NCBI GenBank assembly: GCA_001797745.1
Contig: MGQF01000002.1
Location: 1 to 5,207, forward strand
Direction: 5' to 3'
Length of the DNA stretch: 5,207 bases
Origin: Deltaproteobacteria bacterium RBG_13_52_11
GTDB lineage: Bacteria; Desulfobacterota; B13-G15; RBG-16-54-18
Below the pieces are notes generated by a model, which had not been told where the DNA came from, did no database searches, and saw nothing but the letters and a program-made list of their open reading frames with translations. A program made the translations under genes and the position numbers. Within the stretch, counting starts at the first letter, position 1; every line of letters starts with the position of its first letter. Below, in pieces: positions 1-5,207 of this stretch.

Positions 1-851
1 GCCTCCATCTCGGCCATCAGGCGATCGTCAAGCGGGCCATCGAGCGGGCCAGAGGCATAAGAGGTGAAGCGGTAGTCCTCACCTTTGAACCCCATCCCGT
101 CAAGTTCCTGCACCCCGAGCTTCAGATCCCCCTCATTACCCCCTATCGAAAAAAGATGATGCTCCTGGAGAGGTTTGGGGTTGACGTCACCATCAACCTC
201 CCCTTTACGAGGGACCTCGCTGAGATGTCCGCGGAAGAGTTCATCCAGGAGATCGTCCAGAGGCGTATCGCCCCTTGCTGGGTAGTCGTGGGGTTCAATT
301 TCTCTTTCGGGAAACAGGGAAAGGGGACGGCCGCGGAGCTGAAAAAGCTGGGGGGAAGGTTCGGCTTCGAGGTGGAGATCATGCCCCCTTACACCATGGC
401 CGGCGAAGTAGTGAGCAGCACGCGGATCAGAGAATTAATCGCGGGCGGGGAGATTGCAAAAGCCAACCGTATGCTGGGCATGGACTTCTTCATCCTGGGC
501 AAGGTCATCCACGGACACGCGCGGGGGAAGGGCTTGGGTTTCCCAACCGCCAACCTCGAGATTACCCAGGACCTCTACCCCAAAGACGGGGTCTATGCCG
601 CATCGGTGACTGTGGATGGAAAGGCATATCACGCGGTGGCGAGCATCGGGACCAACCCCACCTTTGACGATGCGAAGTTTGCCGTCGAGGCCTTTATCTT
701 CGACTACCAGGGAGACCTCTACGGAAAGGAGTTGCAGGTCGCCCTGATAGATAGGATCCGGGATGAGCAGACCTTCCCCTCCGCTGATGCACTGGCGCGC
801 CAGATAGAAGGAGATATCAAAAAGGCAAAGGAGATCCTGGACAATCAATGA
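1..851 (+). CDS. ribF: Bifunctional riboflavin kinase / FAD synthetase (5' end cut by window edge)
   Basis: RibF phosphorylates riboflavin to FMN and adenylylates FMN to FAD in the cytoplasm. The frame is open from base 3, giving 282 visible residues. Family members are about 300-320 long, so roughly 25-30 N-terminal residues, including the GxFDGVH start of the nucleotide-binding motif, lie outside the window. In fragment numbering the N-terminal adenylyltransferase domain shows HLGHQ (2-6), TFEPHP (27-32), GFNFSFG (97-103) and SSTRIRE (138-144). The C-terminal riboflavin kinase domain shows HGHARGKGLGFPTANLE (170-186) with the PTAN Mg/ATP site. It continues with SIGTNPTF, a VEAFIFD segment whose Glu (229) matches the family's catalytic acid, and DLYGKEL. 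Every hallmark is intact. An internal ATG at 156 is not the true start, because conserved domain sequence lies before it. The stop TGA (849-851) overlaps the next gene's ATG, so the two are translationally coupled. Product identity is very secure. Confidence 0.96.
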   Translation, partial: LHLGHQAIVKRAIERARGIRGEAVVLTFEPHPVKFLHPELQIPLITPYRKKMMLLERFGVDVTINLPFTRDLAEMSAEEFIQEIVQRRIAPCWVVVGFNFSFGKQGKGTAAELKKLGGRFGFEVEIMPPYTMAGEVVSSTRIRELIAGGEIAKANRMLGMDFFILGKVIHGHARGKGLGFPTANLEITQDLYPKDGVYAASVTVDGKAYHAVASIGTNPTFDDAKFAVEAFIFDYQGDLYGKELQVALIDRIRDEQTFPSADALARQIEGDIKKAKEILDNQ

Positions 852-1843
852 AACAGTGGAAGACCTGGATCGGATGTATCATCAGCGTAGTTATCATCTA
901 TCTGGCCTTTCGCGGGATAGATCTCCGGCTGCTGCTCGCAAACCTCCAGGAGGCCAACTACTTCTATCTGATCCCCATCGTTGCCATCATCTTCCTCTCC
1001 ATGGCCCTCAGGGCCGTGCGGTGGGGCTATCTCCTGCGCCCCATCAAAAAGATCGGGTTCCACAGCCTCTTTGAAGGCATCCTGATCAGCTTTATGGCCA
1101 ATAACGTCCTGCCGGTGCGCATGGGTGAGTTTGTGCGGGCCTATATCATCGGTCGCAGCGAGCGGATCAGCAAGAGCGCCTCATTTGCCACCGTGGTGGT
1201 GGAGCGGCTCTTTGACGGCTTTACCGTATTAGGTCTGCTCGTAGTAGTCCTGACCTTTATCAAACTCCCCCCAGGAAGCATCCCCTTTAAAAAGGGGCTG
1301 CTCATGGGGGGATACATAACCATGGCCATCTGCGGCCTTGCCTTTGCGATACTCGTGATCATTAAAACCCAGACACAGTGGTTTCTCAAGATCGCCCTTT
1401 TCTTCACCCGCCCCTTCTCTGCGAAGCTGGCCAAAAGCGGTAGCTCGAGCATCAAATCCTTCAAAGAAGGCCTCCTCTGTGTGGAGAGCGCTCAGATCAT
1501 GGCCATCGCCTTCCTCTACTCCCTCGTTATCTGGGCAATCTTCGCCTACTCTATATATCTCATGGGGCTTGCCTTCGGGCTCAAGCTCTCTCTTTCCGCC
1601 GCGGTGATGGTCTTGTTGGCCATCTGCCTGGCCGTAATGATACCCTCAACCCCAGGCTATATCGGCCCCTATCACGCCGCAGTAGCCTACACCCTCGTCC
1701 TCTACAACATCCCCCTGGAGAAAGCCCTCAGCCTCTCTATTGTCTTTCACGCCACCAACTACATCCCCATCACCGTGGCCGGCTTTCTGTACCTGTGGAG
1801 ACACCACCTCACCCTGAAACAGATACGAAAAGCGGAGAAATAG
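848..1843 (+). CDS. UPF0104 / lysylphosphatidylglycerol synthase TM-region (flippase-like) membrane protein
   Basis: A 331-residue integral membrane protein of the family annotated as lysylphosphatidylglycerol synthase transmembrane region, UPF0104 or 'flippase-like domain' (YbhN/AglD relatives). Family signatures are LRAVRW (54-59), NNVLPVRMGEFVRAY (85-99), VERLFDG (118-124) and PSTPGYIGPYHAA (266-278). About eight hydrophobic segments can be drawn, roughly at residues 8-20, 39-60, 73-90, 124-140, 152-172, 214-240, 247-267 and 295-317. The soluble aminoacyl-transfer domain of true MprF is absent, so this is the stand-alone membrane module. Such proteins are thought to move or modify lipids or lipid-linked sugars, and the substrate here cannot be told from sequence. 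The ATG overlaps the ribF stop in ATGA, and an AAAGGAG stretch (827-833) inside ribF lies upstream at a rather long spacing. Translation therefore probably relies on coupling to ribF. No convincing intrinsic terminator follows. Confidence 0.9.
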   Translation: MKQWKTWIGCIISVVIIYLAFRGIDLRLLLANLQEANYFYLIPIVAIIFLSMALRAVRWGYLLRPIKKIGFHSLFEGILISFMANNVLPVRMGEFVRAYIIGRSERISKSASFATVVVERLFDGFTVLGLLVVVLTFIKLPPGSIPFKKGLLMGGYITMAICGLAFAILVIIKTQTQWFLKIALFFTRPFSAKLAKSGSSSIKSFKEGLLCVESAQIMAIAFLYSLVIWAIFAYSIYLMGLAFGLKLSLSAAVMVLLAICLAVMIPSTPGYIGPYHAAVAYTLVLYNIPLEKALSLSIVFHATNYIPITVAGFLYLWRHHLTLKQIRKAEK

Positions 1844-1925
1844 AAAACCCGCAACGACCTCAAAGTCCTTTTTGTCTCCTGTTCCCCATCATAAAACGGT
1901 GTACTGCTTCGCTCGGCTGATCCCC

Positions 1926-1955
1926 TTGAAACACCCCAATGAATGCACATATTAT
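1926..1955 (+). promoter_or_regulatory. Sigma70-type promoter for the small C2HC protein gene
   Basis: TTGAAA (1926-1931) and TATTAT (1950-1955) are separated by 18 bases in an AT-rich spacer, close to the TTGACA/TATAAT consensus. Transcription would start near 1962, about 65 bases before the ATG at 2027. An in-frame ATG at 1943 would lie upstream of that start point, which supports the shorter protein. This is a prediction from pattern alone. Confidence 0.55.
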
Positions 1956-1992
1956 ATATACGCATAAACCAGAAGGCTTATAACACCCCTAT

Positions 1993-2030
1993 AGGAAGAT
2001 ATGGGTGGGGCAGAAAGAAGGAAGATATGG
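1993..2030 (+). repeat. 12-base direct repeat duplicating a ribosome-binding/start-codon module
   Basis: AGGAAGATATGG occurs at 1993-2004 and again at 2019-2030, 26 bases apart. Each copy carries a Shine-Dalgarno-like AGGAAG with an ATG two bases later (2001 and 2027). The second copy starts the 54-residue C2HC protein. The first starts a different frame that stays open for 49 codons to 2150. Because 26 is not a multiple of three, the two starts read different frames. Confidence 0.75.
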
Positions 2031-2191
2031 CAAGGACCAAGACAAATTTCCCTGATAAGGCGGACAAGAGATATATCATATGCCCCTGGTGCAGGGAAAA
2101 GGTACAGTATTCGCGCAGGAGAGGGCACAGCTGTTTCAAACTCTATCTGAGCGAGATCGAGAGAAATGTCCAACAGATGAATAGGGAATAG
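2027..2191 (+). CDS. Small C2HC zinc-finger-like protein, function unknown (54 aa)
   Basis: I do not recognise this protein. From the ATG at 2027 it is 54 residues, strongly charged and rich in Lys/Arg. It has CPWC at 19-22 and HSC at 34-36, a C-x2-C-x11-H-x-C pattern that could bind one zinc ion. The basic stretch SRRRGH sits between the two ligand pairs. The tail (about 41-54, SEIERNVQQMNRE) looks helical. Size and charge suggest a nucleic-acid-binding or adaptor microprotein, but that is inference. I chose ATG 2027 because AAGGA (2018-2022) lies just before it and a promoter is centred near 1940. The longer in-frame start at 1943 has no ribosome-binding site and adds non-conserved-looking sequence. 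The gene stands alone, 183 bases after the flippase-like gene and convergent with the oxidoreductase gene. Confidence 0.65.
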   Translation: MARTKTNFPDKADKRYIICPWCREKVQYSRRRGHSCFKLYLSEIERNVQQMNRE

Positions 2192-2386
2192 CGATAAAAG
2201 TCAACCGGGGACAATGAAGAGACGTCTAGGCGGTTTCACCATCTTTCCTTGGCGCACACCTACCTTTTTTCTCAGACGGGGAAAAACCCGTCTATGAGAA
2301 TGAATCTGGTGTTAAACACCTCCCCTCATGATCCAGACGGGCTCAGCAACACAACCTGCATACATTTTTTATAGTTGCACGCTTAA
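2192..2386. other. Convergent intergenic region with inverted and direct repeats
   Basis: This 195-base spacer between the 3' ends of two convergent genes holds no credible reading frame. It contains the 8-base palindrome AGACGTCT (2220-2227) and the arms AGACGGG (2274-2280), CCCGTCT (2287-2293) and AGACGGG (2335-2341). It also has the inverted repeat GGTGTT-A-AACACC (2308-2320), the ATGAG/CTCAT pair (2294-2298/2325-2329) and two T6 runs (2265-2270, 2365-2370). The arms can pair in two alternative ways. Confidence 0.7.
2282..2341 (-). terminator. Putative intrinsic terminator of the oxidoreductase gene
   Basis: Read on the - strand, CCCGTCT (2341-2335) pairs with AGACGGG (2293-2287). Inside this, ATGAG (2329-2325) pairs with CTCAT (2298-2294), and GGTGTT/AACACC caps the structure. 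A five-base bulge interrupts one side. The closing arm is followed directly by a T5 run (2286-2282), as expected of a rho-independent terminator, about 45 bases after the oxidoreductase stop codon. A shorter hairpin made by the same 2287-2293 arm and AGACGGG 2274-2280 would compete with it. No comparable terminator is evident for the + strand gene. Confidence 0.5.
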
Positions 2387-4249
2387 CTAGTCGGCCACAT
2401 ATTCGAGACCGAGTTCCTTAAGCTTCTCTCTGGTTGGTGAACCGGTATTCAGATCCCAGTTCCTTGCTGTATAGTATTCGTCCAGCATCTGTTTGAGATC
2501 ATCTTTGCTGATGAAGTTCCCCTTGGATGCGCCTTCTTTCAGGGGTTCGGTCAACAGCCTTTCAGGGAGGGTATCGTCCGCGCGGGTAAACCCCTCCCGG
2601 ACATTGAAGGCCCTGGCCAGATTATTGATGCGCTCCCCCACCTTCTGGACCTCTTCAGGGGTGTAGGTAAGCCCCGTAGCAGCCTCCATTAAGTCAGCCG
2701 TATTCTGGGTAGCGATAGCGGGGACAGCCATATCCAAGAGAAAGGCGCACATCGTGGGGCAGTCACAGGTAGCCATCCGCACATCCTGGTTCCACTTGGT
2801 CAACTTCCCTTTGCCTTCCACGGCAAATCTGTCCACGGCATAGGGGATGGGAATCCCGAAGATCTCTTGAAAGGCATATCCCCTGTTGTGGTCTGCACCC
2901 GTATAGGAGGTGGCATAATTGAGTCCATGGGCCTTGGCACCCCGCACGTCATAACCAGGGAGTTCCAGGCCCTTGACATGCATGGCGTATCGCTCTGCCC
3001 CTTTGCCTATCTTCTGTGCCGCTGCCTTAACCCCATCGGAGAGGAGGCCACCGATCCCCTCCCGATAAGCCATCAACCTGAGCAGCGTGACCATGGCCTC
3101 ATGATTGCCAAAATGAAGATCCAAGCCTCCCGTGTCGGCGCTGCTCAGGATCCCCTTCTCAAACAACTCCATGGCAAAGCCAATGGCGACACCGGCAGAG
3201 ATGGTGTCCAGGCCAAGTTCGTCTGCAAGGCGATCGGCAGCAATAATACTGTCTATGTTGTCAACACCTGTCTCTCCGCCAAAGGAATACATGGTCTCGA
3301 ACTCAGGACCCTCGGTCAATATGCCTGCGTAAGGGCCGGTGCGTGCCAGCCTTAACTGGCTGCACCCTACAGGGCACCCGTAACAGTGCTCCCTGCCCAC
3401 ATTGCGCGTGTTCTGGGCCTCCACCCCAATCTGTTCAACAGGGGCGAATTCACCCGTCGCTGAGAAATTCTTAGCAGGAAAGATCCCAAGGGCACAGAGG
3501 GCATCAACCACCATGGGCGTTCCCAATTTTGAGAATGCCGAATAGAGGACAGGGCTTTCCTTCATCGCCTTGCCAAAATTCCCCTTTGCAATCTTCAATC
3601 GCTCCTCGGAGGTCACAGCAACAGAACCAGTACCCCGCACCGCGATGGCCTTGAGGTTCTTGGACCCCATGACAGCGCCAAGTCCCTTACGCCCCGCAGC
3701 CCTCATCTCATTGATGATGCAGGCAATCTTACTCAGGTTTTCACCAGCAGGGCCGATGCAGGCGATTCTGACATTCTGGTCGTTGAGCTCATTCTTGATG
3801 ACCTGCTGGCAGTCCGTGGTCTTCATCCCCCACACAGTGCTGGCATTGCGAAAGTGAACTGTGCCATCTTTAATCCAGAGATAGGTAGGCTTTTCGGCCT
3901 TGCCCTCGATGATCAAGACATCATAGCCTGCAAACTTGATCTCCGGGGGGAAGTAGCCCCCTGACAGGGCCATGCCAACGGCGTTTGTCAAGGGAGATTT
4001 GCCGGTAACCGCTATCCGGCTGGCACACGGTACAGAGGTGCCGCAAAAAGGTCCCGTTGAAAAAATCAGCTTGTTCTCCGGCCCCAAAGGGTCCGTACCT
4101 GCCCTGAGCTCATCAAAGAGATACTTAATCCCAAATCCTGCTCCCCCGATAAAATCTTTGGCAACATCGAAGGGTAATTCTTCTTCTTTTGCGATCTTAT
4201 CGGTAAGATTGACCCGCAAAATTTTTCCCGTATATCCACCCGTATACAT
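2387..4249 (-). CDS. Tungsten-type aldehyde:ferredoxin oxidoreductase
   Basis: Enzymes of this family oxidise aldehydes to carboxylic acids in the cytoplasm with a tungsten (or molybdenum) bis-pyranopterin cofactor, passing electrons through a [4Fe-4S] cluster to ferredoxin. The 620-residue length fits the family (about 600-630). The N-terminal AOR domain (about 4-208) opens with GGYTGKILRVNLT and ends with GRKGLGAVMGSKNLKA (186-201), a strong signature. The C-terminal domains (about 212-615) contain cluster ligands C289-x2-C292-x3-C296 and a fourth candidate, C501. They also contain EGPEFET (313-319), the pterin-side motif DELGLD (343-348), and LPGYDVRG with GADHNRG (H454) near the active site. 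The second pterin motif, normally D-x-x-G-L-C, reads DCPTMC (496-501). The start ATG has AGGAGG six bases upstream. The gene is monocistronic as far as visible, with no ferredoxin or cofactor gene beside it. Substrate is unknown, and a BamB-like benzoyl-CoA reductase role is less likely from the N-terminus. Confidence 0.95.
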   Translation of the reverse strand: MYTGGYTGKILRVNLTDKIAKEEELPFDVAKDFIGGAGFGIKYLFDELRAGTDPLGPENKLIFSTGPFCGTSVPCASRIAVTGKSPLTNAVGMALSGGYFPPEIKFAGYDVLIIEGKAEKPTYLWIKDGTVHFRNASTVWGMKTTDCQQVIKNELNDQNVRIACIGPAGENLSKIACIINEMRAAGRKGLGAVMGSKNLKAIAVRGTGSVAVTSEERLKIAKGNFGKAMKESPVLYSAFSKLGTPMVVDALCALGIFPAKNFSATGEFAPVEQIGVEAQNTRNVGREHCYGCPVGCSQLRLARTGPYAGILTEGPEFETMYSFGGETGVDNIDSIIAADRLADELGLDTISAGVAIGFAMELFEKGILSSADTGGLDLHFGNHEAMVTLLRLMAYREGIGGLLSDGVKAAAQKIGKGAERYAMHVKGLELPGYDVRGAKAHGLNYATSYTGADHNRGYAFQEIFGIPIPYAVDRFAVEGKGKLTKWNQDVRMATCDCPTMCAFLLDMAVPAIATQNTADLMEAATGLTYTPEEVQKVGERINNLARAFNVREGFTRADDTLPERLLTEPLKEGASKGNFISKDDLKQMLDEYYTARNWDLNTGSPTREKLKELGLEYVAD

Positions 4250-4255
4250 TTTCCC

Positions 4256-4261
4256 CCTCCT
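4256..4261 (-). promoter_or_regulatory. Ribosome-binding site of the oxidoreductase gene
   Basis: A perfect AGGAGG on the - strand lies six bases before the ATG at 4249-4247, within a purine-rich stretch. It fixes the start codon and predicts efficient translation. Confidence 0.85.
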
Positions 4262-4264
4262 TTT

Positions 4265-4291
4265 TTAGATAAAGTTTGTAAAGAAATCTAA
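4265..4291 (-). repeat. Inverted repeat just upstream of the oxidoreductase ribosome-binding site
   Basis: TTAGAT (4265-4270) and ATCTAA (4286-4291) are perfect inverted arms with a 15-base loop. They end three bases from the AGGAGG. In the mRNA this would be a weak, AT-rich stem next to the ribosome-binding site, and it could equally be an operator half-site pair. No function is shown by the sequence. Confidence 0.4.
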
Positions 4292-4309
4292 CTCCTTCAC
4301 CTGACCTTT

Positions 4310-4318
4310 TTTATAACA
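4310..4318 (-). promoter_or_regulatory. Candidate extended -10 promoter element (proximal) for the oxidoreductase gene
   Basis: TGTTATAAA on the - strand matches the extended -10 form TGnTATAAT with one mismatch. It would start transcription near 4303, giving a leader of about 54 bases. No good -35 element is visible, so it is weaker evidence than the distal copy. Confidence 0.3.
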
Positions 4319-4354
4319 TGCTATGAGTGGACTACTTTCCCTCCCTTACCATTT

Positions 4355-4363
4355 ATTATAGCA
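4355..4363 (-). promoter_or_regulatory. Candidate extended -10 promoter (distal) for the oxidoreductase gene
   Basis: TGCTATAAT on the - strand is an exact extended -10 element (TGn plus consensus TATAAT). No recognisable -35 hexamer sits 16-18 bases upstream, which extended -10 promoters tolerate. Transcription would begin near 4348, leaving an untranslated leader of about 100 bases before the ATG. Confidence 0.5.
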
Positions 4364-4456
4364 TAATTCACTCTACCAGCATAACATTCGGCACCTCATG
4401 ATACGGTACTTGGGTTTAACGATACATTTTGAGTCCATGCTTGATGATCAGACGCC

Positions 4457-4477
4457 AAAAAAATTTTTACGAAAATT
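4457..4477 (-). terminator. Weak terminator-like hairpin after the HEAGH membrane protein gene
   Basis: Read on the - strand, AATTTT (4477-4472), a CGTA loop and AAAATT are followed by five more T (4461-4457), about 37 bases past the stop codon. The stem is entirely A-T, so it would be unstable. It is listed because the T run and position fit, and because it separates this gene from the oxidoreductase gene. Confidence 0.3.
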
Positions 4478-4513
4478 CTTTCCCGAATTCCCCGTGGCAA
4501 GCCGAGGGGGGGG

Positions 4514-5207
4514 TCACCTGGTCTCACGGATCTGAAACTGTTTCAGGAGCAGGTACCCGCCCCACGCAAATGCCCCGAGCATGAGCATGATGCCGATGGC
4601 GTACGAGAGAGAGGCCAACATGTGGTCGTACTGCAATAACCCCACTTTCCCGAGGATGTATTCCCAATCGTGATAGTCAACGACGTCTTTCCCGGTCACG
4701 CCGCCCAACAATGGCAGATCGAGGGCCCGGGCATCGTTGATGTACGGCGCAATATCCATGAAGTTTTCCCCGAGCCACCACAGGGCCACTGAGGCCCCGA
4801 AGGTATCCCTGGTCTTGACCAGGAGGACCGCACAGCAGACCAGCGGCATGAGCACCTGTCCCAAGGTCCCGCCCAGGACCTGTATGAACTTCCCGAAGGG
4901 GCTGAAGATGATGTGCCCGGCCTCGTGAAAGGGGAGGTTGATGAGGTGCATGAACGATTGGGCGGTATAGTTGCTCTCCAGAGGGGTGAGGATAAACCGC
5001 CACCCCCAGATGAAGATGACCAAGAAGACGATGACCCTGCCGCCCAAAAAAAGGGGGTTAACGCCGGGCTTCACAAAGAGGAAAAGCTCTTTGAGGTAGC
5101 TTCCGGGAGATGGTCTCTCCTCTTCAGAGGCCAGCACCTCGCGCGGCTGATGCCTCTCCCCATCACGCTCAGGGGCCGCCTGCAGCGCGCGGTATTTCGC
5201 AAAGACG
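4514..5207 (-). CDS. Putative HEAGH membrane zinc metallopeptidase (probably cut at 5' end)
   Basis: A membrane protein with a zinc-peptidase HExxH motif, HEAGH, at 4927-4913. Counting from the GTG at 5137 as residue 1, this is 71-75 and is followed by FSPFGKFIQVLGGTLGQVLMPL. A second conserved-looking block, GENFMDIAPYINDARALDLPLLGG (123-146), could supply a third metal ligand (D128 or D135), then HDWEYILGKVGLLQYD (156-171). Hydrophobic spans lie near 34-51, 76-106, 114-131 and 176-198. This layout resembles M50-type site-2 protease-like proteins usually labelled hypothetical, and the substrate is unknown. The GTG has no properly spaced ribosome-binding site. The frame stays open for 23 more codons to 5206 with no in-frame ATG or stop (visible start VFAKYRALQ), so the true start is probably beyond the window. 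An unusual G8 run (4506-4513) abuts the stop codon. Motif assignment is firm, but enzymatic activity is inferred. Confidence 0.7.
   Translation of the reverse strand, partial: VFAKYRALQAAPERDGERHQPREVLASEEERPSPGSYLKELFLFVKPGVNPLFLGGRVIVFLVIFIWGWRFILTPLESNYTAQSFMHLINLPFHEAGHIIFSPFGKFIQVLGGTLGQVLMPLVCCAVLLVKTRDTFGASVALWWLGENFMDIAPYINDARALDLPLLGGVTGKDVVDYHDWEYILGKVGLLQYDHMLASLSYAIGIMLMLGAFAWGGYLLLKQFQIRETR

Noticed and set aside
275..667. Second + strand frame inside ribF
   Set aside because: It is an off-frame shadow with the Gly/Arg/Pro-rich composition typical of shifted GC-rich coding sequence, while the ribF frame carries all family motifs.
1844..1925. Possible terminator or tRNA-like structure after the flippase-like gene
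   Set aside because: Only three- or four-base stems (GAC/GTC, GCGG/CCGC) are found, with no T-loop motif or cloverleaf, so no feature is supported.
1943..2026. N-terminal extension of the C2HC protein to an ATG at 1943
   Set aside because: No ribosome-binding site precedes 1943, and it overlaps the predicted -10 element, so it would lie upstream of the transcription start.
2227..2270. Possible + strand terminator (TAGG...CCTA followed by T6)
   Set aside because: The stem is only four base pairs with a large, poorly pairing loop, which is too weak to call even though the T run is attractive.
2867..3355. A 162-codon open frame on the + strand
   Set aside because: It lies wholly antisense to the oxidoreductase gene, over its cluster-ligand region, and has no ribosome-binding site or recognisable domain. 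It is a shadow of the real gene.
4250..4360. Molybdenum/tungsten cofactor riboswitch in the oxidoreductase leader
   Set aside because: The leader is AT-rich with only one weak stem and shows none of the GC-rich conserved helices expected of that riboswitch class.
4677..5003. A 108-codon - strand frame overlapping the HEAGH gene
   Set aside because: It is a frame-shifted copy of the same strand, rich in Pro/Gly/Arg/His with no domain, and the HEAGH frame has clear membrane spans and motifs.

Overview
The window looks like chromosomal DNA of an anaerobic, Gram-negative-type bacterium, perhaps a Desulfobacterota (deltaproteobacterial) or similar syntrophic or sulfate-reducing lineage. This rests mainly on the tungsten-type aldehyde:ferredoxin oxidoreductase and the moderately GC-rich coding sequence. 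It is an inference from gene content, not a marker-gene assignment. No rRNA, tRNA, CRISPR array, insertion sequence or phage gene was seen.

Left part (1-1843, + strand): the 3' nine-tenths of ribF (bifunctional riboflavin kinase/FAD synthetase) enters from the left edge. It is joined by a 4-base ATGA stop/start overlap to a polytopic membrane protein of the UPF0104 / lysylphosphatidylglycerol-synthase transmembrane (flippase-like) family. The two are almost certainly cotranscribed.

Middle part (1844-2386): an AT-rich spacer carries a good sigma70-type promoter (TTGAAA-18-TATTAT). It drives a 54-residue, highly charged protein with a CPWC...HSC (C2HC) metal-binding pattern that I do not recognise. 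A 12-base duplication of its ribosome-binding/start-codon module opens a second, overlapping reading frame. The convergent spacer that follows (2192-2386) holds three copies of one 7-base arm in alternating orientation. They can form two mutually exclusive hairpins, and one of these looks like the terminator of the gene on the other strand.

Right part (2387-5207, - strand): a complete 620-residue aldehyde:ferredoxin oxidoreductase has a perfect AGGAGG ribosome-binding site and a leader of about 100 bases with two extended -10 promoter candidates. Upstream of it, and separately transcribed as far as can be seen, is a membrane protein with an HEAGH zinc-protease motif. Its frame stays open to the right edge, so it is probably cut at its 5' end.

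The genes do not form one pathway. ribF supplies FMN/FAD, the flippase-like protein acts in the envelope, the oxidoreductase handles aldehydes with ferredoxin, and the HEAGH protein is a putative intramembrane peptidase. I found no strong evidence for a new multi-gene system. The most promising leads are the C2HC microprotein with its duplicated start module, the switching hairpins behind it, and the atypical cofactor motif in the oxidoreductase.
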